Positions 1 to 5,668 of a stretch of 5,671 nt of DNA are shown in pieces. The notes below the pieces were generated by a model, which saw nothing but the letters and a program-made list of their open reading frames with translations, was not told the DNA's origin and did not search any database. A program made the position numbers and the translations under genes. Source of the DNA: an uncultured Eubacteriales bacterium (GTDB lineage: Bacteria > Bacillota > Clostridia > Oscillospirales > Oscillospiraceae); assembly GCA_900553545.1 (NCBI GenBank), contig USDP01000108.1:1-5671 (forward strand), in the 5' to 3' direction. The stretch's first letter is position 1, and every line of letters starts with the position of its first letter.

Positions 1-81
1 TCAACTATAATAGAAATACAAAAGGGGCATTTTCCTCATACCACGACGTACAAATTTTGTAAATTTCAGCCGCTGCGGCGC

Positions 82-110
82 AAAAAGCCCCCTCCTGTGG
101 AGGGGGCTTT
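82..110 (-). terminator. Rho-independent terminator of nrdR
   Basis: A perfect 12-bp inverted repeat pairs 84-95 with 99-110 around a 3-nt loop (96-98). Read on the minus strand, the GC-rich stem runs directly into five T residues (86 down to 82). It begins about 3 nt after the nrdR stop codon, as expected for an intrinsic terminator of that gene. The plus strand also follows the stem with TTTGTTT, so it could stop transcripts in both directions. Confidence 0.93.
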
Positions 111-112
111 GT

Positions 113-568
113 TTATCGTTCTTCCAGAATTTTATCCAGCTCACGCTTGAAGCTGTCGATGTCCTTGAACTGCCGGTAGACCGACGCGAAGCGCACATAC
201 GCCACCTCGTCCATCGGCTTCAGCTTTTCCATGACCAGCTCGCCGATCCGCTCGGTCGAGACCTCGCGGTCGAGCGAGTTCTGGATGCTCTGCTCGATCT
301 CATCCGTCGCATTTTCCAGCATCTGCATCGGCACGGGCCGTTTCTCGCACGCGCGGAGCATCCCGTTCAAAATCTTGTTCCGGTCAAACGCCTGACGGAT
401 GCCGCCGCGCTTGATGACCACAATCGGCAGGCACTCCACCGTCTCATACGTCGTGAATCGCTTCTGGCAGGACAAACACTCGCGCCGCCGCCGGATGCTC
501 AGCCCATCCTCCGAATGGCGCGAATCGACAACCTTGCTCTCCTGATACCCGCAATACGGACACTTCAT
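113..568 (-). CDS. nrdR: Transcriptional repressor NrdR (ribonucleotide reductase regulator)
   Basis: The 151-residue product matches NrdR in length and layout. The N-terminus opens with MKCPYCG, and C3, C6, C31 and C34 form the two CxxC pairs of the zinc ribbon, with an Arg-rich stretch (RRRREC, ending at C31) between them. An ATP-cone domain follows at about 49-139 (VIKRGG..QAFDRNKI, then the EVAYVRFASVYRQF block near 121-134). Family knowledge: NrdR senses ATP/dATP and represses ribonucleotide reductase operons by binding paired NrdR boxes. No nrd gene or clear NrdR box is visible here, so its targets lie elsewhere. An upstream in-frame ATG at 574 is possible, but the GGGAGGG at 577-583 is only 2 nt from it and 8 nt from the ATG at 568. 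The family N-terminus also favours 568. The gene is monocistronic, divergent from the YihY-family gene, and ends at a strong terminator. Confidence 0.97.
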   Translation of the reverse strand: MKCPYCGYQESKVVDSRHSEDGLSIRRRRECLSCQKRFTTYETVECLPIVVIKRGGIRQAFDRNKILNGMLRACEKRPVPMQMLENATDEIEQSIQNSLDREVSTERIGELVMEKLKPMDEVAYVRFASVYRQFKDIDSFKRELDKILEER

Positions 569-576
569 AACCATGA

Positions 577-583
577 CCCTCCC
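577..583 (-). promoter_or_regulatory. nrdR ribosome binding site (decides start)
   Basis: GGGAGGG on the minus strand lies 8 nt before the ATG at 568 but only 2 nt before the alternative ATG at 574. The spacing selects the start that gives the canonical MKCPYCG N-terminus. Confidence 0.8.
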
Positions 584-605
584 AGACGAATGTTTTCTTT
601 TCCTT

Positions 606-634
606 ATTGTAGCAAAAATTTCGCGCCTTGTCTA
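606..634 (-). promoter_or_regulatory. Probable sigma-A promoter of nrdR
   Basis: On the minus strand, a -35 TAGACA (629-634, 5/6 to TTGACA) and a -10 TACAAT (606-611, 5/6 to TATAAT) are separated by exactly 17 nt. A TGn extension precedes the -10 (TGCTACAAT). The predicted start of transcription is near 599, leaving a leader of about 30 nt before the nrdR ATG. No NrdR-box-like palindrome is evident around it. Confidence 0.75.
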
Positions 635-647
635 TGCCAAATTCCGG

Positions 648-676
648 TTGCCTTTCGGGCAGAAGTTTGCTATGCT
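648..676 (+). promoter_or_regulatory. Probable promoter of the YihY/BrkB-family gene
   Basis: A -35-like TTGCCT (648-653, 4/6) is followed after 17 nt by TATGCT (671-676, 4/6). The latter carries the TGn extension of an extended -10 (TGCTATGCT). The predicted start is near 683, so the leader would be under 20 nt and hold little beyond the ribosome binding site. The element is back-to-back with the nrdR promoter, with 13 bp between their -35 hexamers. Confidence 0.6.
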
Positions 677-699
677 GTGGGGAGAAAGGAGGGCTTGGC

Positions 700-1512
700 A
701 TGCGTTTTTACCGCTGGGTCAAAAAATGGGCGGAGCGCGTCGCCGCGCTGCGCATCCCGCTCTATGCGGGCAATTCCGCGTTCTTTCTGCTGCTGAGCCT
801 GTTCCCGCTCATGAGCATCCTGCTCGCGATCTTGCAGCGCACCAGCTTGCAGGAGGCGGACGTGCTCCGCCTTCTCGCGCAGGTGTCCCCGGCGGCGCTC
901 ATGCCCCTGTTTGAAGACCTGCTCGACGGACTCTACGATGTGCAGCCCGTCTCGCTCATCTCCATCAGCGCCGTCACCGTCGTCTGGTCCAGCTCGAAGG
1001 GGATGTACAGCCTCCTGCTGGGGCTGAACGCTGTCGACGGCGTCACCGAGACGCGCGGCTATCTGCGCCTGCGCCTGCTCGGCATCCTCTGCACGCTCGG
1101 GATGCTGCTGGCCCTCGTCGTCACGCTCCTGCTCAACGTCTACGGAAAATCGCTGCTCCGCCTGCTCAGCGCGGGCGGCGGCTTTGCCGCGCGGCTGCTG
1201 GAGTTCACGATGCAGGAGCTGCATCTCTATTCCACGGTCTTCCTCATGATCGTCTTCACACTGTTCTATCTCGTCCTGCCGAACCGGCGGCGGAGACTGA
1301 CGCGGGCGCTGCCCGGCGCGCTCGGCGCGGCCATCGCGTGGAACGTCTTCTCTTCGGCGCTTTCGTTTTATGTCAACCATTTCCCGCGTGCCTCCAGCCT
1401 CTATGGCAGCCTCACGCTCCTGCTCTTCAGCCTTCTCTGGCTCTATATCTGCATCTCGATCATCTTCTATGGCGCGCTTTTCAATCGCCTCCTCGAGCGC
1501 CGCTTCGGATAA
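700..1512 (+). CDS. yihY: YihY/virulence factor BrkB family membrane protein
   Basis: The 270-residue product is an integral membrane protein of the YihY/BrkB (UPF0761) family. Hydrophobic segments lie at about 26-46, 84-107, 122-147, 175-194, 203-225 and 236-262, giving six predicted helices. Family signatures are AGNSAFFLLLSLFPL (23-37), the W-SSSKGMYSLLLGLN block (96-110), and the C-terminal SLYGSLTLLLFSLLWLYI stretch (233-250) followed by YGALFN. Basic residues at both ends and at 196-202 suit cytoplasmic loops and termini. The biochemical role of the family is unsettled: BrkB was named for serum resistance in Bordetella, and tRNA-processing and transport roles have been suggested for others. 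The ATG at 700 is chosen because AAGGAGGG at 686-693 precedes it by 6 nt. A longer reading frame from 628 lacks such a site and would run through the promoter. The gene appears monocistronic. Confidence 0.93.
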   Translation: MRFYRWVKKWAERVAALRIPLYAGNSAFFLLLSLFPLMSILLAILQRTSLQEADVLRLLAQVSPAALMPLFEDLLDGLYDVQPVSLISISAVTVVWSSSKGMYSLLLGLNAVDGVTETRGYLRLRLLGILCTLGMLLALVVTLLLNVYGKSLLRLLSAGGGFAARLLEFTMQELHLYSTVFLMIVFTLFYLVLPNRRRRLTRALPGALGAAIAWNVFSSALSFYVNHFPRASSLYGSLTLLLFSLLWLYICISIIFYGALFNRLLERRFG

Positions 1513-1520
1513 AATCCGCA

Positions 1521-1549
1521 GCGCCCCCTCTTACAGAGGGGGCGCTTTT
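1521..1549 (+). terminator. Rho-independent terminator of the YihY-family gene
   Basis: GCGCCCCCTC (1521-1530) pairs perfectly with GAGGGGGCGC (1536-1545) around TTACA, and TTTT follows at 1546-1549. It starts 9 nt after the stop codon at 1510-1512. On the opposite strand the hairpin lacks an immediate T-run, so it is mainly a plus-strand terminator, though it could also act weakly on transcripts arriving from the convergent endonuclease gene. Confidence 0.9.
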
Positions 1550-1575
1550 CCATTGTGGTGAACTTGGGACGTTCT

Positions 1576-2601
1576 TCATTCAGCCAACAGCAGCGCATCG
1601 TCGATGCGCCAGCGGCCATCCTGCTCGGTCAGGCCGTAGCGGCACTTTTTCGCGATCTCAAACAACTTGTCGCCGTCCATGCCGGTCAGATTGTCGACCT
1701 TGTCGAGCAGCTTCTGCGCGTCGGGATGGAAGCTCGAGAGCGTGATGAAGATCCCGCGCGAGCCGTTTTCCGCGCAGACCGCGCCGTAAAATTCGCGCAC
1801 GTCCTTGCTCGTCATCACGGCATGCCGGTTTTTCATCTGCATCAGCACCGTCTCGCGGTAGCCGAGGTCGTCCTGCGTGTGGATGACGCCGTCGATGCCG
1901 CCGTCGTCCGATCCGCCGGTCACGGCCCCCTCGTCGACAACCTTGCCCGTCAGCACATAGTAGCGCCGCAGCAGATCGACGCAGTAGACCTCGAACCATT
2001 CGCCGCCCTTCGTATGGACGGCCTCGAGGAAGCACGTCCGCAGGTCGCCGCCCTCGGCGGCCTGCCGCAGCCAGCTGCCAAGCTCCGTGCCCGGATACCC
2101 GGCGTCGTCCGCAAGGCGATAGCCGCGGCTCGTCTTCAGAATATGCTGCTCCCGCTCCAGCTCGAGCAGCACACGGCCCGTGATGCTCCGCAGCGCGTTG
2201 TCGTCCGCCTTGCTCGCGGTCTTATCGGTGCCAAAGTGGTGCTCGGCACGGGCAAAAATGGCCTGCTTGCCGAGCAGCCCGTCTTTTTTCAGCTCCGCCA
2301 GCACGAAATCGCGCACCCGTGCGGGCGACACGCCGCACACCTGCCCCGGCACGACGCGCAGATAGCCGACCGCATCCTCCGAGATCACCCCGGAGTGGAT
2401 CAACTCCGTCAACAGCATCCCGAGCCGGCTCTTCCCGCGCACCACGGCCGAACCGGGCCGCAGATCCGCCCGGCTCTCCACCCGCTCGCCGAGCCGCGCC
2501 GCGCTCCGCTCAATGAGCTGCTTGCGCCGCACCGGATAACTTGCAGCCTCCAATTCTTCACACAGCAGCGCGCGCAGCGCCTCGTCCGTCCATGTCTGCA
2601 T
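1576..2601 (-). CDS. Mrr-family restriction endonuclease with two winged-helix-like segments
   Basis: The 341-residue product ends in an Mrr-type nuclease domain of the PD-(D/E)xK fold, about 197-325. Visible motifs are GGEWFEVYCVDLL (helix with E204), GGSDDGGIDGVI (D237), VLMQMKNR (Q255-x-K257, the Mrr QxK variant), VREFYGAV, and RGIFITLSSFHPDAQK. The tail DGDKLFEIAKKCRYGL is also typical. The N-terminal half looks like two winged-helix units: about 5-85 (KSRLGMLLTELIHSGVI...GYLRV, resembling Mrr_N) and about 90-165 (second unit ending SRGYRLAD). In the family such domains recognise DNA, often methylated, and Mrr-like enzymes act as type IV restriction. Substrate specificity cannot be read from the sequence. 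No methyltransferase or specificity subunit adjoins it. The ATG at 2601 is preceded by GGAAGGAG at 2610-2617 with 8-nt spacing; the frame extends 44 codons further upstream but crosses the promoter and terminator. Base use resembles the neighbours. Confidence 0.88.
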   Translation of the reverse strand: MQTWTDEALRALLCEELEAASYPVRRKQLIERSAARLGERVESRADLRPGSAVVRGKSRLGMLLTELIHSGVISEDAVGYLRVVPGQVCGVSPARVRDFVLAELKKDGLLGKQAIFARAEHHFGTDKTASKADDNALRSITGRVLLELEREQHILKTSRGYRLADDAGYPGTELGSWLRQAAEGGDLRTCFLEAVHTKGGEWFEVYCVDLLRRYYVLTGKVVDEGAVTGGSDDGGIDGVIHTQDDLGYRETVLMQMKNRHAVMTSKDVREFYGAVCAENGSRGIFITLSSFHPDAQKLLDKVDNLTGMDGDKLFEIAKKCRYGLTEQDGRWRIDDALLLAE

Positions 2602-2609
2602 CAAATCGA

Positions 2610-2617
2610 CTCCTTCC
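2610..2617 (-). promoter_or_regulatory. Ribosome binding site of the Mrr-like gene (decides start)
   Basis: GGAAGGAG on the minus strand lies 8 nt before the ATG at 2601. It favours this start over in-frame upstream codons reaching to 2733, which would overlap the end of glnN and give residues unlike the family. Confidence 0.8.
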
Positions 2618-2635
2618 GTCAGATGCCTTTTCCCC

Positions 2636-2664
2636 ATTTTACGCGAAAACCACCCAAAAAGCAA
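2636..2664 (-). promoter_or_regulatory. Candidate promoter of the Mrr-like gene
   Basis: On the minus strand TAAAAT (2636-2641, 5/6 to the -10 consensus) lies 17 nt downstream of TTGCTT (2659-2664, only 3/6 to the -35). The -35 overlaps the foot and T-tract of the glnN terminator, so the endonuclease would be expressed from its own start directly after glnN transcription ends. The predicted leader is about 28 nt. Confidence 0.45.
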
Positions 2665-2693
2665 CCGGCACTGCCCAGTTGGCGGTACCGGTT
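2656..2693 (-). terminator. Rho-independent terminator of glnN
   Basis: On the minus strand AACCGGTAC (2693-2685) pairs with GTGCCGGTT (2671-2663) over 9 bp with one G-T wobble. A short inner GCC/GGC helix extends it, and GC then TTTTT (2660-2656) follows. It begins 17 nt after the glnN stop codon. The plus strand also has a T-rich run after the stem (2692-2701), so it may be bidirectional. It separates glnN from the endonuclease gene on the same strand. Confidence 0.85.
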
Positions 2694-2710
2694 TGTTTTT
2701 TGAAATGGTG

Positions 2711-4813
2711 TCAAACGGAGAACAGCAGATCATAATACGTCGGCACGGGCCAGAAATCCGCGGCGACGAGCGTCTCCATGTGGTCGATGATCTCGCGGAC
2801 GCGCTGCATCCGGGCGAAGATCTCGTCGTGGCAGTAATGCAGCTGCTGTTCGGCGGTATAGCTCGCTGGCATGGTATCCAGCGCGGTCTTCAGCTCCGCC
2901 GTCCGGTCAAGCAGTGTGGCGTTCAGCTGGCTGACCGACGCGGCCAGCGCCTTTTCCACACGGCACGGGTCGCCCGGCAGGGCGGCATGCTTCTGCACGA
3001 TGGCCGTGCAGAGGTGGCTCGTGTAGGTCGTGGCGGCAGAGAGCAGCGTGTGCTGCACGATGTCGATGAGCGTCGCCGCCTCGATGCGGACGACCTTGCA
3101 GTAATTTTCCATGTGGATCTCGTGCCGCGCGAACATCTCCTCGCGCGTCAGGATGCCGTGGCGCGTGAGCAGGTCGATGTTTTTCTCCAGCACGAACGCG
3201 GGCAGCGCATCGGCAGACGAGACGAGGTTCGCAAGCCCGCGGTGCTCTGCCTCCTCCATCCAGCTCTGGTCGTAGCCGTTGCCGTTGAAGATGATGCGCT
3301 GATGCGCGCGCAGCGAATCCTGGATGAGCGTATGCAGTGCCGCGTCGAAATCCTCCGCGCCCTCGAGCGCGTCAGCAAACCGCCGCAGGCTCTCGGCCAT
3401 CAGCGCGTTCAGCGCGATGTTCGGCCCGGAGATGGACTGGCTGGAGCCCGGCATGCGGAACTCGAATTTATTGCCGGTGAATGCGACGGGCGACGTGCGG
3501 TTGCGGTCGGTCGTGTCCTGCGGGATGGCCGGCAGAACGTCGACGCCGATGCGCAGCTTGCCCTTTTTGCGGTCGGTATAGTCGGTCTCGTCGAGAATGG
3601 ACTGGATGATGGCCTCCAGCTCGCTGCCGAGGAAGACGGAGATGATGGCCGGAGGGGCCTCCTGTGCGCCGAGCCGGTGGTCGTTGCCCGCAAAGGCAAC
3701 GGTTGAGCGCAGCAGCTCCTGATAGTTGTCGACGCCCTCGAGGAAGGCCGTCAGGAACAGCAGAAACTGCGCCGACTGGCTCGGTGTTTTGCCGGGCGCA
3801 AAGAGATTTTTGCCGGTGTCGGTGGCAAGCGACCAGTTGTTGTGCTTGCCGGAGCCGTTCACGCCCGCAAACGGCTTTTCATGCAGCAGGCAGACAAGAT
3901 TATGCCGGTCGGCGACCTTTTTCATGATCTCCATCGTCAGCTGGTTCTGGTCGCAGGCGGTGTTGACGTCGGAATAGATCGGGGCCATCTCGTGCTGCGC
4001 GGGGGCGACCTCGTTGTGCTTCGTCTTGGACAGCACGCCGAGCTTCCACAGCTCCTCGTCGAGGTCGCGCATAAAGGCCGCGACGCGCGGGCGGATCGAG
4101 CCATAATAGTGGTCGTCCAGCTCCTGTCCCTTCGGCGGCTTCGCGCCGAAGAGCGTCCGGCCACAGAGCCGCAGGTCCTCGCGCTTCAGATACATCTCCT
4201 TATCTACAAGGAAATATTCCTGCTCCGGGCCGACCTGCGGCGTGACCTTCTTCGTCTCCGTGTCGCCGAACAGGCGCAGGATGCGCACGGCCTGCCGGCT
4301 GACGGCGCTGATGGAGCGGAGCAGCGGCGTCTTTTTGTCGAGCGCTTCGCCGGAATAGGAGCAGAAGACCGTCGGGATATAGAGGCTGTCGTCCTTGATG
4401 AAGGCGTAGGCCGTGGGGTCCCACGCGGTGTAGCCGCGCGCCTCGAATGTCGCGCGCAGGCCGCCCGACGGGAACGAGGATGCGTCCGATTCGCCGCTCA
4501 CCAGCTCCTTGCCGGAAAACTCCATGCAGATCTTTCCGCCGCCGACGGGCGAGATGAAGCTGTCGTGCTTCTCGGCGGTGAAGCCGGTCATCGGCTGGAA
4601 CCAGTGCGTAAAGTGCGTTGCGCCGTGCTCCAGCGCCCAGACCTTCATGCCATCGGCAATGGCCCCGGCGACGTCCAGCGTCAGCGGTCTGCCGTCGCGC
4701 AGACAGGCGCGCCATGCGTTCATCGCCGCCTCGTCCACATACTGGCTCATGGCCTCCTCATTGAATACATAGCTTCCAAACAGGTTGGGGATCTGATCCG
4801 CGTCCCGGTGCAT
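2711..4813 (-). CDS. glnN: Glutamine synthetase type III (GSIII)
   Basis: This 700-residue enzyme should make glutamine from glutamate, ammonia and ATP in the cytoplasm. Its size fits type III glutamine synthetase (about 700 residues, against about 450 for type I). The N-terminus IPNLFGSYVFNEEAMSQY (8-25) and the KHDSFISPVGGGK block (82-94) are GSIII-specific. The catalytic core shows GPEQEYF (195-201), NEVAPAQHE (267-275), NGSGKHNNWSL (319-329), NDHRLGAQEAPPA (377-389) and RNRTSPVAFTGNKFEFR followed by MPGSSQS (437-460). The C-terminal extension ends with the characteristic WPVPTYYDLLF. All expected motifs are intact. The ATG at 4813 is preferred over a TTG seven codons upstream because it gives the family N-terminus and has GGGTGA 7 nt upstream. 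No PII, glnR or ammonium transporter gene adjoins it. The leader is only about 25 nt, leaving no room for a glutamine riboswitch or an antitermination hairpin. Confidence 0.97.
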   Translation of the reverse strand: MHRDADQIPNLFGSYVFNEEAMSQYVDEAAMNAWRACLRDGRPLTLDVAGAIADGMKVWALEHGATHFTHWFQPMTGFTAEKHDSFISPVGGGKICMEFSGKELVSGESDASSFPSGGLRATFEARGYTAWDPTAYAFIKDDSLYIPTVFCSYSGEALDKKTPLLRSISAVSRQAVRILRLFGDTETKKVTPQVGPEQEYFLVDKEMYLKREDLRLCGRTLFGAKPPKGQELDDHYYGSIRPRVAAFMRDLDEELWKLGVLSKTKHNEVAPAQHEMAPIYSDVNTACDQNQLTMEIMKKVADRHNLVCLLHEKPFAGVNGSGKHNNWSLATDTGKNLFAPGKTPSQSAQFLLFLTAFLEGVDNYQELLRSTVAFAGNDHRLGAQEAPPAIISVFLGSELEAIIQSILDETDYTDRKKGKLRIGVDVLPAIPQDTTDRNRTSPVAFTGNKFEFRMPGSSQSISGPNIALNALMAESLRRFADALEGAEDFDAALHTLIQDSLRAHQRIIFNGNGYDQSWMEEAEHRGLANLVSSADALPAFVLEKNIDLLTRHGILTREEMFARHEIHMENYCKVVRIEAATLIDIVQHTLLSAATTYTSHLCTAIVQKHAALPGDPCRVEKALAASVSQLNATLLDRTAELKTALDTMPASYTAEQQLHYCHDEIFARMQRVREIIDHMETLVAADFWPVPTYYDLLFSV

Positions 4814-4820
4814 AGCTGCT

Positions 4821-4826
4821 TCACCC
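4821..4826 (-). promoter_or_regulatory. Weak ribosome binding site of glnN
   Basis: GGGTGA on the minus strand, 7 nt before the ATG at 4813, is the only purine-rich match available. It is clearly weaker than the AGGAGG-type sites of the other four genes. Confidence 0.55.
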
Positions 4827-4845
4827 GCTTTCAAAAATTTCTATC

Positions 4846-4874
4846 ATTATAGTGCTTTTACACGTTAATAGCAA
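4846..4874 (-). promoter_or_regulatory. Probable sigma-A promoter of glnN
   Basis: On the minus strand a perfect -10 TATAAT (4846-4851) lies 17 nt downstream of TTGCTA (4869-4874, 4/6 to the -35). Transcription should start near 4839, giving a leader of about 25 nt. The flanks are AT-rich, unlike the coding sequence around them. I could not fit a full GlnR/TnrA box (TGTNA, 7 nt, TNACA) here. Confidence 0.78.
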
Positions 4875-4923
4875 GAAGAAATGCGGAGCGTCAAAATTTT
4901 TCGTCATCTCGCAATTTTCCCGG

Positions 4924-4952
4924 TTCCATTTTGCCGCCGTTTCTGGTAAAGT
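4924..4952 (+). promoter_or_regulatory. Candidate extended -10 promoter of yfcE
   Basis: TAAAGT (4947-4952, 4/6) is preceded by TGG, making an extended -10 (TGGTAAAGT). The hexamer at the 17-nt position, TTCCAT (4924-4929), is a poor -35, so recognition would depend on the extended element. The predicted leader is about 23 nt and ends in the AAGGAGGT ribosome binding site at 4967-4974. It faces away from the glnN promoter in the same intergenic region. Confidence 0.45.
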
Positions 4953-4981
4953 GGTGGTGCAAAACCAAGGAGGTACTGCTT

Positions 4982-5527
4982 ATGAAATGGATGATCGCGT
5001 CCGATCTGCACGGGTCGGCGTATTACTGCAAACTGCTGATGCAGCGCTGGGCGGAAGAACAGGCCGATACGCTCATCTTCCTCGGGGACATTCTCTACCA
5101 TGGCCCGCGCAACGACCTGCCGCGCGATTACGCGCCGAAGGAGGTCATCGCGATGCTCAATCCGCTCGCGGACAAGCTCCTCTGCGTCCGCGGCAACTGC
5201 GACTGCGAGGTCGACCAGATGGTGCTCCAGTTCCCGATCCTCGCGGACTATGCCGTGCTGGCCGAGTGCGGGCGGCGCATCTACCTGACGCACGGCCACA
5301 TCATCAACAAAGACCATCCCCTGCCCTTCGCCGAGGGGGACATCCTGCTCCACGGCCACACGCACGTGCCGGTCTGCGAGGACTGCGGCACGTTCCGCTA
5401 TCTGAACCCCGGCTCGGTGTCCATCCCCAAAAACGGCTCGCGCCACAGCTATATGACGCTCGAGAACGGCCAGTTCACCTGGAAGGACGTCACCACCGGC
5501 GAACCCTGGCAGAATTGGAGCCTCTGA
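4982..5527 (+). CDS. yfcE: YfcE-family metallophosphodiesterase
   Basis: The 181-residue product is a single-domain calcineurin-like phosphoesterase, close in length to Escherichia coli YfcE. The dimetal-site motifs appear in order: SDLHGS (D8, H10), LGDILYHGPRN (D36), VRGNCDCEVDQM (N72), LTHGH (H104) and LHGHTHVP (H126, H128). The segments GDILYHGPRNDLP, GNCDCEVDQM and LNPGSVSIPK are YfcE-like in particular. Family knowledge: YfcE is a manganese-dependent phosphodiesterase active in vitro on model substrates such as bis-p-nitrophenyl phosphate. Its physiological substrate is not settled, and the related MJ0936/YsnB group is similar. The protein is probably cytoplasmic; no signal peptide is seen. 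The ATG at 4982 follows AAGGAGGT (4967-4974) by 7 nt; a 17-codon upstream extension would run through the promoter. The gene is monocistronic, divergent from glnN, and ends shortly before a hairpin. Confidence 0.94.
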   Translation: MKWMIASDLHGSAYYCKLLMQRWAEEQADTLIFLGDILYHGPRNDLPRDYAPKEVIAMLNPLADKLLCVRGNCDCEVDQMVLQFPILADYAVLAECGRRIYLTHGHIINKDHPLPFAEGDILLHGHTHVPVCEDCGTFRYLNPGSVSIPKNGSRHSYMTLENGQFTWKDVTTGEPWQNWSL

Positions 5528-5553
5528 TTTCTGACCACCGATTTCGTCCGTCC

Positions 5554-5582
5554 AAAGGCCCCCTCTACCAAGGGGGGCCTTT
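5554..5582 (+). terminator. Probable terminator of yfcE
   Basis: AAAGGCCCCC (5554-5563) pairs with GGGGGCCTTT (5573-5582), extended by a T-G wobble, around a 7-nt loop. It starts 26 nt after the yfcE stop. The T-tail is only TTT before CC, which is shorter than in the other terminators, so termination may be incomplete here and finished at the hairpin at 5636-5668. Confidence 0.7.
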
Positions 5583-5635
5583 CCGCTGCGACGGGGATGG
5601 GCCGGCCCTCACACGGCGCATCCGGATCTAAACGA

Positions 5636-5668
5636 CCGCCCCGGCGCTTTTCAAAAGCGCCGGGGCGG
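5636..5668. terminator. Strong GC-rich hairpin at the window edge, probable terminator
   Basis: A perfect 15-bp stem pairs 5636-5650 with 5654-5668 around a TCA loop, and only CTT follows before the window ends. If more T residues lie beyond, it is a second plus-strand terminator behind yfcE. It could instead serve a minus-strand gene entering from the right. The 53 bp between it and the preceding hairpin hold no credible gene, only a 10-bp palindrome GGGCCGGCCC at 5599-5608. Confidence 0.6.

Noticed and set aside
69..79. GCCGC-T-GCGGC palindrome beside the nrdR terminator
   Set aside because: The arms are 5 bp around a single base, too tight for a stable hairpin and too short to call an operator.
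670..1380. Minus-strand open frame of 236 codons opposite the YihY-family gene
   Set aside because: Its composition is extreme (Arg, Glu, Gln, Asp rich), typical of the antisense of a hydrophobic membrane protein gene, and it has no start signal.
1555..2703. Long plus-strand open frame (382 codons) antisense to the Mrr-like gene
   Set aside because: It has no ribosome binding site and no recognisable domain, and it is rich in Arg, Ala, His and Gln as expected from reading a GC-rich gene backwards. The minus-strand frame has intact nuclease motifs.
2693..4852. Two long plus-strand open frames (2693-3706 and 3842-4852) antisense to glnN
   Set aside because: They mirror glnN codon bias, lack ribosome binding sites and resemble no family. 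The glnN frame on the minus strand is unambiguous.
4840..4875. GlnR/TnrA-type operator at the glnN promoter
   Set aside because: A TGTAA half-site is present on the minus strand, but the partner TNACA at the 7-nt spacing is missing (ATAAT instead).
4852..5631. Plus-strand frame of 259 codons overlapping yfcE
   Set aside because: It is the out-of-frame shadow of yfcE and runs through that gene's promoter and terminator. yfcE carries all metal-site motifs in its own frame.
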